From positions 372,001 through 436,000 of the forward strand of contig OY723317.1 of the NCBI GenBank assembly GCA_963210315.1: a stretch of 64,000 nt of DNA, given 5' to 3'. Under the pieces are notes generated by a model. That model searched no databases. It was not told the origin of the DNA and was given only the letters and a program-made list of their open reading frames with translations. The DNA is from Rhynchopus euleeides (taxonomy: Eukaryota > Euglenozoa > Diplonemea > Diplonemida > Diplonemidae). Positions 18,376 through 28,453 of this stretch are shown here, piece by piece (position 1 is the stretch's first letter; each line of letters opens with the position of its first letter). A program made the translations under genes and the position numbers.

Positions 18376-21291
18376 ATGAAGAAGCGCAAGGGGACACAGG
18401 AGGCCCCAGTAGATTGGGGGCGGTTCGGGGTCACGGGGGGGAGGCGGAGGGTGGCCCGGAAGACGTTGGAGGAGGAAGCGGTGGCGGGGCTCGACACATC
18501 GTACGCGACATGGCAGGCTGGGACCTACCCCCAGCAGAGCCAGTTCCCCAATCTGCACGGGTTTCTGTGCCACCAGGGAACTCTACGGAGATTTGCTAAT
18601 CACCAGGCGATGAACAACGCGAAGCTTGTCAGTGCCCTCAAGGCGTTTGACCTGCTTTGTCGGGAGGACGACAGCAAGGCGGCCGCAGACCGGAAGACGT
18701 GGGGTGACCTGGTAAAGGAGTCTCTCGCAGTCGCAGAGCGCGAGCCAACTCCCGTCGCTCTCCCGTCCCTCCCGATCGCCTCGCAGCAAGCCCCGCTCCT
18801 CTCTGCAGACCTGTCGATTGTGGAGGCTGTCGAACACGCGATGCACCAGGAGGAGCAGACCGAACTCTCCACGAGTGTCACAGAGGCGATGATCCAGGAG
18901 CTGACGACGGAGGGCCGTCAGCGGGCACCCCACAGCTGCACTGCCATCCGCACCGACACCCCCGTGCTGTACCCCGCCTTGCACAAGCACGAGGTGTACG
19001 GGTTTGCGGAGAGGGTGCTCGTCCCCAGGGCGTATGCGCCTGCTCCGGATACGGCTGAAACCCTGCAGTTCCCCCTACCCTCGGAGCTTCCTCTACTGCC
19101 GGAGGATGTGCAATCAAATGCCCGCATAATGCAAATGCTGAGGACGACGCACCAGTGGGCCCGGCCCACAACTCAAGGGCTCGTGTGTCGCTCATGTTGG
19201 GGGGCGGCGGCCAGCGGTGCCTTCACTGGGCGGGCCCTTCCTTGGAAGGATGTGAACATGCGCCTCACGTCCCGAGGAAAGGAGCACACCGACGGTGTGC
19301 GCAGTTCGCACACCAGGAAGTGGACCACCTGGCTGGAGGGGGAAGGGAGGCGCGTGCAGTTCGGGGCTGCAGGCGAGTTGCGCGTGACTGCCCAGCGGCA
19401 GAGCTGGATCAACGCGCAGGTGACCAGCCTTTTTAACACGCAGATGCTGGTCCACCTCTTCCACGACCTGCAGTTCTGCTGCAAGTACAACAGGCCGCTC
19501 ACGACGACACCCCGTGAGATCCGAGAGCGGGATGGGTATTTCAGCCCAGAAAGCAAGCGCTTCACGGCGTCATATTTTAATTTGACCAGTAGTACAATCG
19601 TGAACGAGGCCTTGCATATCATGGCAACAGTCATTCGTCGGCAGATGCAGGCCAAGATTGCCCAGTCGCCCTTCTGCGCCGTCCTCACTGACGAAACCCA
19701 GGACGCGACGAAGCTGAGCCAGCATGCGACCCTGATTCGTGTTATCGACCCCACAACCTTCGAGACGCAAGAGCTGCTGTGGAGCATTGCACCCCTCCGC
19801 GACAGCCAGAATGCGACCAACATCTGCAGCTTTCTCCTGGAGCAGACAGAACATCTGGGGGAAAGCTTCTGGAACCGCGTCGTGTCCTTCGCCAGTGACG
19901 GGTGCAACACTATGGGTGGTGGGAAATCCGGGGTGCAACTCCGCGTGAAAATTGCGAAGTGCCCGTATGCGCTCTGGGCGTCGTGCCGCAGCCATGCCCT
20001 CAATTTAGTCGCGCAGCACGTCGTGCGGAGACACCCTGTGATTCAGGAATGCTACAACACCATCGCCGAGACGTACGCCTGCCTGTATCGAGGACACAGC
20101 GCCAGCAAGCTTCGGGTGTTCGCGGAGTGCCAGGAAGCCTGTCGGCGTGTTGATGGGTTCTCCTACTGGCGGCAGCGCGAATTGTGTGCTGTGTCTGACA
20201 CCCGTTGGTGCTCTCACGAAAGATGCGCCACCACTTTAACAACATGCCTGCGTGGGGTCGTCATGTGCATGGCGAAGCTTGACAGCGAAAAGGCTATCGC
20301 CCTCCGGAGCAAGTATGCATCAGCGGCAAACTGCATCGGCCTGTTCCTCATTAGTGAAGTGATGGGAATGATGGGGGCGTTCTCGAGGTGCCTTCAATCA
20401 CCCGCGCTGTGTTTTGCGGACATCAGCCTCCTCGCTGTACACTACGCAACACAGCTCGGCAAGCTCATGGAGCACCCTGACCTCTTCGTGCGGTACATCG
20501 GGTGTTGGGTCCTGGTGAATGACGCACGGCCTGGCACGGAGCCCATCACAGAGCTGCACGTGACGGAATACCACCAGCAGTATGCCGTCCCATTTCTTCA
20601 GGAATTGAAGAAGGAGGTGGAAGAGAGGATGGATGAGTTTGAAGTTCTCTCATCCTTTGGGATCTACGACCCCAGATCCCGCGACTTCAACAAGCTGAAC
20701 CTCTCGAAGACGAGGCTGTCCCGCATCACCACGCACTACTGCGAGGCAAAGAAGTTCAGTCTGCTTCAGGAGGATGGGTCAATGCGCGAGACGGAGGAGT
20801 CCATTCCCTACTTCACATCGCAGGACAAGGCAGAGATCGAGGCTGAGCTTGAGGGAGCCCTGCAGGCAATAGCGAAGGACACCCAGACGGAGGCAAAGAA
20901 GAAGGGGGCGTCGTTCGCGAGCATCATCCGGACATTCCTTCGTGTCGATGTGAACAGGATCGCCTACCCGCAAACATGCCGCTTGCTGTTGCTTGCCCTT
21001 GCCGTTCCGTTGACAACCGCGGGTGTTGAGAGGCTCTTCTCAAAATTGCGCATTGTGAAGAACCGCCTCTCGTCGTGTCTCGGTGACACGAAGTTGAACG
21101 ACATGATGGTCGTTTCTGCAGAGGGCGAGCTGACTGCCGATGGCATCCCCCCCGATGTACTTGAGCAGTATATCGAAGCGTACGTGTCCGAGAACAGGCG
21201 TCTGCAATACGCGCCGTTTCGTATGCTCCGCGAGGCCCAGCAGTGGGTCACCAATGACAGGGCTTCACACGAAAAGAGTTGGTGGATCTGA
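18376..21291 (+). CDS. hAT-family transposase
   Basis: 971 residues, one exon, ATG in front of a basic MKKRKG start. A Cys/His segment at about 271-320 (LVCRSCWGAA to SSHTRKW) resembles the TTF-type zinc finger of some hAT and ZMYM-like proteins. The RNase H-like core shows LTDETQDATK (Asp439), FASDGCNTMGGGKSGVQ (Asp508, the usual second Asp followed by Gly and Met), a CRSHALNLV His motif, and SDTRWCSH in place of the usual TRWNS. The C-terminal dimerisation region includes PLTTAGVERLFSKLRIVKNR with the conserved Glu (about 885) and FS. It would cut the element at its TIRs and insert it with 8-bp staggered cuts. No stop or frameshift is seen, so it may be active. Confidence 0.95.
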   Translation: MKKRKGTQEAPVDWGRFGVTGGRRRVARKTLEEEAVAGLDTSYATWQAGTYPQQSQFPNLHGFLCHQGTLRRFANHQAMNNAKLVSALKAFDLLCREDDSKAAADRKTWGDLVKESLAVAEREPTPVALPSLPIASQQAPLLSADLSIVEAVEHAMHQEEQTELSTSVTEAMIQELTTEGRQRAPHSCTAIRTDTPVLYPALHKHEVYGFAERVLVPRAYAPAPDTAETLQFPLPSELPLLPEDVQSNARIMQMLRTTHQWARPTTQGLVCRSCWGAAASGAFTGRALPWKDVNMRLTSRGKEHTDGVRSSHTRKWTTWLEGEGRRVQFGAAGELRVTAQRQSWINAQVTSLFNTQMLVHLFHDLQFCCKYNRPLTTTPREIRERDGYFSPESKRFTASYFNLTSSTIVNEALHIMATVIRRQMQAKIAQSPFCAVLTDETQDATKLSQHATLIRVIDPTTFETQELLWSIAPLRDSQNATNICSFLLEQTEHLGESFWNRVVSFASDGCNTMGGGKSGVQLRVKIAKCPYALWASCRSHALNLVAQHVVRRHPVIQECYNTIAETYACLYRGHSASKLRVFAECQEACRRVDGFSYWRQRELCAVSDTRWCSHERCATTLTTCLRGVVMCMAKLDSEKAIALRSKYASAANCIGLFLISEVMGMMGAFSRCLQSPALCFADISLLAVHYATQLGKLMEHPDLFVRYIGCWVLVNDARPGTEPITELHVTEYHQQYAVPFLQELKKEVEERMDEFEVLSSFGIYDPRSRDFNKLNLSKTRLSRITTHYCEAKKFSLLQEDGSMRETEESIPYFTSQDKAEIEAELEGALQAIAKDTQTEAKKKGASFASIIRTFLRVDVNRIAYPQTCRLLLLALAVPLTTAGVERLFSKLRIVKNRLSSCLGDTKLNDMMVVSAEGELTADGIPPDVLEQYIEAYVSENRRLQYAPFRMLREAQQWVTNDRASHEKSWWI

Positions 21292-21391
21292 GGGCGGGTA
21301 GGGGGGTGGGGGACGTAGAGACTATAGATATCCTGGGGGGGGGGGGGGGGGTACAGATAATAGCACGCCGCGGTCACAACGGCGCACGAGG

Positions 21392-21417
21392 CGCTCGGGC
21401 GCGAAGCGCCCGAGCGA
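21392..21417. other. Perfect GAA-triloop hairpin near the hAT 3' end
   Basis: CGCTCGGGCGC and GCGCCCGAGCG pair as an 11-bp stem around GAA, containing GCGAAGC, a sequence known to form an unusually stable DNA mini-hairpin. It lies 70-100 bp inside the right end of the transposon. Confidence 0.8.
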
Positions 21418-21497
21418 AAAATTTTGGTTTGGTTAAAACCAGGGTAACCGGGTTTCAGGCTCCGTCGGGAAGGTCAAACTAATGCCCTGCCGAACTA

Positions 21498-22856
21498 TCA
21501 AAAACAAAAAAAAACATGAGATAGGCGTGGCATGGATCAAAAAGCTCTCCGAGCACCGTTCGTGCAAGCTTCGTACCCTTTCAGGCTTAAACCCTGCCTG
21601 GAGACCTGGGTGCAGGGAGGCTCTGTTGCTATTCCACAATCGTTGTTGGAAGAAACGCAGAGGTGTGGGGGGGGGGTGTAGTGAAGCGGGGAAAAGGTAT
21701 AGTAAGGCACAGAAATCGACCACCCCTCCCCCCCCAGTGATGTGCTATACGACGTATATCCGGATCTTGAACGTATATATACGTATATATACGCATATAC
21801 GTTGCAATATACGTTACGTTCTTCCTGTGGGCAATGTGTGGGTGAGAGGGCCCACGATCCCGAAGGTGCACAGTATGTGGGACACAGCTTGGCTGTCCAC
21901 CCTTACGCTAGCCGGGCACGCTTCGCGGTCCTGGTACGGGTCCTACTAGACGAGCGCCGCTCGTTCTTCGAGAGTCGGGAACATTGCTCAGTCTTGGCGC
22001 CACCTTGGCGAGGTAAGGAAACGTTGCATCACCAGCATTGCCCACTACCTGATCGGTGCCCACGTGCCGTACTCGCGTTATCCCATCAAACGCCGTCTCC
22101 GGGCGAACACGACCAAAAACGATGTGTCGTCTTTGGAAAGACTCCAGCACAGCATGGTCACCACCAGTCAATACCTGGGTGCCCCGTCGCCACTCAGTAA
22201 GGGACTCAGAAAGGCACCTCCCCTCTGCACAGGTTCCACTGTGCACAGGGGAGGGCGGTGTCTTTCTAACTGCCCAACAACATGTGGCCACGTAAGGTGC
22301 GGCACAACCGAAGCGGAACACCCTGTGGGCAGCGGATTGGCGTTTCACTTCGTTCCAAGGGAAGTATCTGTCGAAGGCACAGAGCGGGATATACCCACTC
22401 AACATATCCTGTGGGAGATCCCACCCAGGTGACCCCACAGTGACCTGGCCACCGTGCAACAGGGAATTACATAGGGGACGTATATTTCCGGATTTTCGGG
22501 ACCTCCGAACGTATATATACGTATATATACATTGGCGTATATATACATCGGCACATCACTGCTCCCCCCCCCCCCCCTCCACTTCACTCTACATACACAG
22601 GGGCGAAGTGCGGAAGGCGGAGGGGGCCTGCAGTGGAAGTGGGAAGGGAAACATAAAGGAAAACGTGAAGTAAAGCACAGTTCGGGGGGACCCCCCCCCC
22701 CTCCCCTCTCCCCCCCCTCCCACACTCTCCGGTATCTTGCAAGGGGATCGCATTCAGATGCACGGGGGCCTTCGCCCAGAAGTGCAGTGGAGTGAGACGC
22801 AGTGAGCCGCCTCACAACACTTGGCTGTAAAGTGGCACAGTTTTGTTGACACACAG
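21498..22856. other. Intergenic region with two ATAC microsatellites, no supported gene
   Basis: Near-identical AT-rich tracts of the form GAACGTATATATACGTATATATAC, each preceded by a TCCGGAT-containing segment, occur at about 21750-21810 and 22477-22545 in the same orientation, bracketing roughly 700 bp. The bracketed frames have no recognisable domain. The arrangement looks like a small repeat-bounded insertion. Confidence 0.4.
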
Positions 22857-22971
22857 TGGGGGTCTTCGCTGGTCGTTATGATTCGGTATTCTTCGTCAGT
22901 TTTCACCTAGTTTCCTTAGGAAATGCACCAAAATGCACTGACGATCACCCCGTAGCGAAGACCCCCAGTGG
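22857..22971. mobile_element. Short palindromic element (MITE-like), copy 1
   Basis: Starts GGGGGTCTTCGCT and ends AGCGAAGACCCCC, with a core GGAAATGCACCAAAATGCAC shared with the copy at 53634. About 115 bp, no coding capacity. Confidence 0.7.
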
Positions 22972-23746
22972 CACAGTTTTTTTTGTTGTTGGTTCGAGCT
23001 GCTGCCCAACAAGTTTAGCCTCCTTTGGGGGCTTCGCTCAGAAGTGCAGAACAGTGACCACACAGTGAGCCGCCTCACAGGAAGACTGGTTGTAAAGTGG
23101 CACAGTTTATTTTGACAACGCAGTGTGGCACATTGTGGCACAGAACGAAAGCGCCCACCCCAGAGATTTCATTGAAATTTCTTGTCCGACCACCACCTCC
23201 TGTGCGTGGACCCACTCTCTCGGGGCCCTGCGCTTCACAGGTTTGTGTGTAATGAACCCTGGAAGACAAAGACACACCTTCCCGGTTGGAAGGGGGGGTG
23301 TAGGGGAGGGGGGGGAGCGAGGGTAATTCTCACCCCCCCCCCCCCCACACACACACCCTAGCGCAACATCACACACAACGGTTCACCTTTGTTGTGCAGT
23401 GCAGGCTGCACCGAGCGGACTCTGGTGCTGCCTCCCACTGCCCCTCACACGTAGGCATATATATAGCCGCACACCCAGATAGAGCTGCACTCTCAGAGTC
23501 TCTATAATGCAATCCCCACAACACGCACGTTGTTTCGCCTCTCTCTGTGTGTAGTGCAGGTTGGAACAACCGAGCGGCGATCCCCTCCACTTTTTGTACA
23601 CTCCTCCCCCTTCTCTGGAAGCATTATACGATATGCAGTTTGCCCACAGCACCTCCGAAAGCCCACCCCCCCCCCCCCCGGTTCTTTTGGCTGTGTTCAC
23701 AGCAACCCCTCTCGACTGCACTCTGCACCCACTCTCTGTTCAACCC
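22972..23746. other. Intergenic stretch, no supported gene
   Basis: C/G-rich runs and short frames only; a half-similar CACAGTTTT/AGTGGCACAG repeat flanks the small palindromic element (22838-22850, 22972-22980, 23096-23105). This would contain the 3' untranslated region of the WD40 gene. Confidence 0.35.
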
Positions 23747-24970
23747 TCAACAGCTCTGCAGGTCACCCAACGACCCCACATGCACAGCCCTATCCGCAGA
23801 GCACGAAAAGGCGTACCCGCCGCACGGCGACACCGCCACACCTGTCAGCCACGAAAACCGACACTCCCCGACCCTGCCGCGGCACCCCGCCGCCACACCC
23901 CCCTCCTCCCCCTCCTCCCACACGAAGACATTCCCGTCACCCCCGCTGCTGACAAGCCGGGTTGATGAAGAGGATGCGCTCGTCGGGGCGAAGGCCACAC
24001 AGGTGACCCAGCTGGTGTGACCCTGGAACACCTTCAGGCAGAGATGGGTGTCGGAATCCCAGAGCCGGACGGTCGTGTCGTAGGAAGAGGTTGCGGCACG
24101 ACGCCCGCAGGGAGATGCTGCGACGGAGGTAACCCTGCTGGTGTGACCCCGCAGAGAGCCTATACGGGAGAGGCGGGAGCTCGGCGAAGCCGCCCTCACA
24201 TCAACAGTCAGACCTGATATAGTGTAGAGATGGCCCCCGCAGGGGGACAGGGCAAGGCGGGGTGAGTCCTCCTCGGTAACCTCAACCTCTGCGGAGAAGG
24301 CCCTCAGCTCCATATCCCAGACCCGCACCTTGGAGTCGTTGGAGCTGACGTAGAGGAGCTCTGAGTTAGGCCCAACCGCAAGCCCCACCACCCAGGCCTG
24401 CACCGGGATCTTCTCGAGGCACTCCCAGGTGTCGGTGCACCACACCATCACCTCCCGATCCCCCCCGCCTGTGTAGAGTAGGCTCCCGCATGGGGAAGGC
24501 GCTGCGGTGTAGACGCTTGAGCTGTGCCCGGAGAGGCGGGCTACGCAAGCCCCCGAAAGGGTGTCCCACACCCTCACTGTGCGGTCCGCGCTCCCGCTGT
24601 AGAGGCGGTGGCCGTGGGGTGATGGTATGACAAACAGGGTCGCGTCGGTGTGGCCCTCATACACAGCAGGGGATGCGACGCACCTGCTGGGGTCAACACG
24701 GAGGACGACACTGTCCTCTGAGGAGATTCCTAAATCGCAGAGACAAGTGGCGTCGTCACCCCAGAGGGGGTGGTGTGGGGTGGTGGCGGTGGCGGCATCG
24801 GTGGCAGCGTCGGGTTCGGCTGAGAGGAGCACCTCTATGCAGGCGGGGGGGAGGGATTCGCGGCGGGTCTGGCAGAGCCACTTTTTGGCGAGGCTGCAGA
24901 CCGTCTCATGCTCCGTGATCTCCATCAGATACACATCCCCCGTGTCGAGGGAGCGGGTGACAACCTCCAT
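23747..24970 (-). CDS. WD40-repeat protein with N-terminal ubiquitin-like domain
   Basis: 407 residues, single exon, ATG at 24970 just after a pyrimidine-rich stretch. Residues 1-95 look like a beta-grasp (ubiquitin-like) fold ending CLCDLGISSEDSVVLRVDP. From 103 on come about seven WD40 blades with the usual GH and WD dipeptides: VYEGHTDATLF, GSADRTVRVWD, LSGHSSSVY, SNDSKVRVWD, LRGHTSRVTS, SSYDTTVRLWD, FQGHTSWVTC, GGDGNVFVW and a last SCSADRAVHV. The blades would form a propeller used as a protein-interaction platform; no catalytic domain is present. The partner and pathway cannot be named. Confidence 0.9.
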   Translation of the reverse strand: MEVVTRSLDTGDVYLMEITEHETVCSLAKKWLCQTRRESLPPACIEVLLSAEPDAATDAATATTPHHPLWGDDATCLCDLGISSEDSVVLRVDPSRCVASPAVYEGHTDATLFVIPSPHGHRLYSGSADRTVRVWDTLSGACVARLSGHSSSVYTAAPSPCGSLLYTGGGDREVMVWCTDTWECLEKIPVQAWVVGLAVGPNSELLYVSSNDSKVRVWDMELRAFSAEVEVTEEDSPRLALSPCGGHLYTISGLTVDVRAASPSSRLSRIGSLRGHTSRVTSVAASPCGRRAATSSYDTTVRLWDSDTHLCLKVFQGHTSWVTCVAFAPTSASSSSTRLVSSGGDGNVFVWEEGEEGGVAAGCRGRVGECRFSWLTGVAVSPCGGYAFSCSADRAVHVGSLGDLQSC

Positions 24971-25751
24971 GAAGGAGATCCACCGGAAGGCGGGGGGGGG
25001 GGGGGAGGTGGAGGTGTGTACGGGAGGGGGGGGCAGGGTGATGGGGGACTAAGGGGGGGGGGTAAAGAGTAGAATGTAGAATTGATTGTTCCACGGTATC
25101 AAAAATCCACACGTGGGGGAGGGGGGGGAACCTTGGGATTGGTGGGACTAGGGGGGGGGGGAGTGTGTGTGTGTGTGGGCAGTGTGTAGTGTATATTATA
25201 CTAGGAATACCAAGAGGGGGGGGTGTGAGAAAGAGTTGGGGGGGGGGGGAAGGGGGGAGGGAGGGGGAAGGGAGTGCTGCTCTGTGTGGGGGTGGGGTGG
25301 GTGGTAGTGAAATAGAAGCAGAAGGGAGCACAAGAATGATCCCTTTTCACTCGTTATGCAGGTTGTGTCTGAAATGGGTGGGGGGTGGGGTGGTGGTATC
25401 CGAGGATCCGAGATTTGAGATGGGGCCCATTTTCTATGCACAAAAACACACAGCCATTGTGTCACTGTGACCGTCAATCGGCAAAAATGTCACTCCAGTA
25501 CAGCCGCTCTTTACTCGTATTGTTTGTGATGCGTTGACGCTTCCACTCTATGCACAAAACACACAGCCATTGTGTCACTGTGACTGTCAATCGGCAAAAA
25601 AAATTCGGGGGGTGGCTGGGTGAAGGTGTGGGGTGTGCGCAGCCACAACGACCTGCCGCTGCGCCCTCGCGTGTGTGTCGGTGCATATATATCACCCCGT
25701 TCACCCCCCAGTGGCTGGCTTAACGCCGGGGTACTGTAAGCAGGGGGCTGG

Positions 25752-25786
<35 letters not shown>

Positions 25787-26040
25787 CTCCCCGCGGGCTG
25801 AGGTCAGGCTGGCGACCCAGGTTTTCAGGGTGACAGCAGGATTTCCTCGAAATTTTGGGTGACCCCCACCCTGGTCGGGGGGGGGGGGGGTCCCTCGCAA
25901 AGTGGGGGACAGGGGGGGGGGGGGGTACACTGGCTACCTCCCGCACCTGTAGGAAAGGACCCCCCCCCTTGTACCTGTACAGGGGGGGGGGGTACTTTTA
26001 CCCAATTGGCATTTCCCAGTAAGTGGTGTCAATAGGCACC
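24971..26040. repeat. Homopolymer-rich intergenic block with a 33-bp G run
   Basis: Many G-runs of 8 or more, the longest at about 25754-25786. Apart from the YR-type repeats at 25433-25601, nothing gene-like is seen. Confidence 0.6.
25433..25601 (-). repeat. Terminal-repeat remnant of a second YR-type retroelement
   Basis: Order P-Q-P: P (TCTATGCACAAAA to CGGCAAAAA) at 25433-25487 and again at 25549-25601, with Q (25487-25548) between. Q resembles the Y block of the intact retroelement, including GATGCGTTGACGCTTCCA. This is the pattern expected of one end of a related, otherwise deleted element. Confidence 0.6.
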
Positions 26041-26895
26041 CCATGGCCAAAATGACCCCACCACAATCCGCACGGATCCCAAATATCCCAAAGAACGGGT
26101 TTTTGGAAATTCCGAGGGGGGGGGGTCCCGCTGGGTGGGTAGGTGGGGTGTGGGCTGGTGAAGGTGGCTGCCTCCCAGCCACCTTCACCCATGACCAGTC
26201 CCTGAACCAGACCCACGTTTCATGGGCGAAACTTGGCTCGTACACCACCAAAGTGACCCCACTGTGATCCGCAAAAATTCCAAACGTTCAAAAGAAAGGG
26301 GTTTTGGAACACCCGAGGAGGGGGTCCCACTGGGTGGGTGGGGTGTGGGCTGACTGCCTCCCAGCCACGCTGACCAGCCCCTGAACTAGACCCGTGTTTC
26401 ATGGGTGATGCTTGGCTCGCACACCACCAAAGTGACCCCACTGTGATCCGCACAAATTCCAAACGTTCAAAAGAAAGGGGTTTTGGAACACCCGTGGAGG
26501 GGGTCCCGCTTGGTGGGTGGGTGTGGCTGCCTCCCAGTCACATTCCCTTAGGACCAGCCCCTGAACCAGAGGCACATTTCATGGACGGTGTTTGGCTCCT
26601 AGACCCACAAAGTGACCCCACTACGATCCGCAAAAGTTCCAAACGTTCAGAAGAACGGGGTTTTGGAATACCCGAGGAGGGGGTCCCGCTGGGTGGGTGG
26701 GCTGGTGTGGCTGCCTCCCAGTCACATCCTCCTGGGGCCAGCCTCCTATGACCAGACCCTGAATCAGACCCACATTTCATGGGTGAAGCTTGACACCTCG
26801 ACCCACAGTGTGACCCCACTACGATCCGCACAGATTCCAAATAGTCAAAAGAAAGGGGTTTCGGAACACCCGAGGAGGGGGTCCCGCTGATTTTG
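26040..26895 (+). repeat. Satellite of about 180-200 bp, four to five units
   Basis: Units share ACCCCACTRYGATCCGCA, a GGGGTTTTGGAA segment, GAGGGGGTCCCGCTGGGTGG, a GGCTGCCTCCCAGYCA segment and CCAGACCCACRTTTCATGGG. Starts are near 26052, 26252, 26431, 26609 and 26812. The same unit occurs reversed inside transposon copy B and forward at 61770-62010. Confidence 0.85.
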
Positions 26896-27149
26896 GGTCA
26901 CTTTCGGGTGATGTCAGGTACCTGGAGTGACCGCAGGTAGCCCATTTTCAGGGTGGGAGCCCTACTCGTACGTCACCCAGATTCAGCCCAAACCGTGCAC
27001 CTCGGGTGCACGGTCGCCGGCAGCGCGCGGGCACCCGGAAACAGGCCGCATTTGCGCGCGCTGCCTGCACCCTGCACGCCAGCCCCCCCCCCCCCGGGGC
27101 TGTAAGCGACCCCCCAGAAAATTACCCCAGCCACTGTCACCCCCCCCCC
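26896..27149. other. Spacer, no gene
   Basis: GC-rich sequence between the satellite array and a decayed transposon; only short C/G runs noted. Confidence 0.3.
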
Positions 27150-28300
27150 CTAGGGGGGGCTAATTCAACCAAAAAAACGTTAAGATACCCCACTTTTTCA
27201 GGGAGCACCCCTAAGTGTGAAACCAAGGTTAGAAACCGACCCAGACCGGCCTAGAAACGTGTTTCTGGGGGGTTTAGGTGACCTCTGTGGTCCAGAGAGG
27301 CCCAGAAACGTGATTTTTCCTGGTTTTTTTCAAGTGGCTCAGATGTGGTACCGCTTCGGCCCCCTGAATGACCCTCGAACAACCGCCGCCGGGAACTCTT
27401 TTCTGCGGGCACTGGGGGCTTGAAGTCATGTGTTCCCAGTGCATCAATGTCGTCGCGCTTGAGCCACTTCGGGCCAGGCTTGAACGTCTTCGCCCCGTTC
27501 ACCTTTTATTTGAGATCAAGAATACGTACGGAAAGAGTACTTGCCCTGAAGCTCCGCCTTCTTTCGTACAGCGTATGCCTCACCATACGCCTCCGCATGC
27601 GAAAGGAGGGTTGCCCGCTGCCGCGCCCAATGGATCTCGTTGTGGGTAGAGAGGAGGTCCATCCCGAGCTGCAGTTGTGTGCGGAGGTTCTGCCTGAGTA
27701 CCGTGAGCTGCCCAATGCAATGGGTTGGCGTCAATCTGTCGCGATGATCACCAGGATATGACCCCATGACAGCACTCCACCCTATCGGTGGTCAGGGGCA
27801 CAGTATCCAGGGCAGCTGAGGCCTCAGGGTCGTGAAAGAAGATGTCATCGCTCCTGCATCTCACTGAACCTTGCAAGGATGGCCTTCCCACCCTTTCGCG
27901 CCAGGCTGCCACCACTTCCTTCTCCGTGTGCTCTAATGCGGGGTGGCACACCGTGAACTTGTGTGCAGAGCACTTTTTCCCCTGCTCCCGTGGTGCTGCT
28001 TGTCGCCCCCGGGTGCTCCGATGGCGATGTTAAATCGCTCCACGGCCTCAATCAGGTCTTGATCGATGAAGGATTCGGTTGAAGTCGGTTTGCATGCTGC
28101 AAACTGGCTCGGCACTGGTACCACATCTGAGCCACAAAATTAGAGTCGCAAAAAACATGCTTTCTGAGCCGAATTCGGGCCTATTCCGGTCAGATACCGA
28201 GTTTCCGGGGTGATATGGGGTGTTTCCGACCTTTTGGTGCCCATGGGGGCCTCTCTGGGGTGATGTTGAAAATTGGGGCATCTTTACGGTTTTAGCCCCC
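27150..28300. mobile_element. Decayed DNA transposon with inverted ends
   Basis: GTGGCTCAGATGTGGTACC at 27334-27352 is inverted at 28117-28135. Looser inverted similarity (AGAGAGGCC, AGAAACGTG-like blocks) extends outward on both sides, suggesting long degenerate TIRs. Related TIR-like text occurs at 42060-42240. Boundaries are approximate and no target duplication is seen. Confidence 0.5.
27251..27951 (-). pseudogene. Broken ORF in the decayed transposon
   Basis: Three minus-strand fragments in different frames read like one decayed protein: PALEHTEKEVVAAWRERVGR (from about 27945), then LLSTHNEIHWARQRATLLSH (to 27516), then KTFKPGPKWLKRDDIDALGT (from 27490). A stop and at least two frame changes separate them. 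Their position between the inverted ends suggests an ex-transposase, but I do not recognise the family. Confidence 0.4.
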
Positions 28301-28418
28301 CCTAACCCCCCCCCCCACAGATCGCACATTCTCCTGACCCCCCCCCTCCACCTTTTTACACTGCCAAATTCCTTGGTTGGGAGAGTTGACAAAGACAAGG
28401 TGTTGTGGGTATGCGGGG

Positions 28419-28453
<35 letters not shown>

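Larger units (their letters stand above)
17223..21489 (+). mobile_element. Complete autonomous hAT transposon with 15-bp TIR and 8-bp TSD
   Basis: Inverted ends CAGGGCATTAGTTTG (17223-17237) and CAAACTAATGCCCTG (21475-21489) are perfect. The 8-bp direct duplication CCGAACTA flanks them exactly (17215-17222 and 21490-21497). The CAGG start and 8-bp duplication are diagnostic of hAT elements, and the single large ORF is an intact hAT transposase. Three inverted copies of the GNA-hairpin unit lie in the 5' region and another hairpin lies near the 3' end. Intact ORF, ends and duplication imply a recent insertion. Confidence 0.95.

Noticed and set aside
21750..22545. ATAC-rich direct repeats as LTRs of a retroelement
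   Set aside because: The shared text is only about 45 bp of microsatellite; no TG...CA ends, primer site or polymerase lies between.
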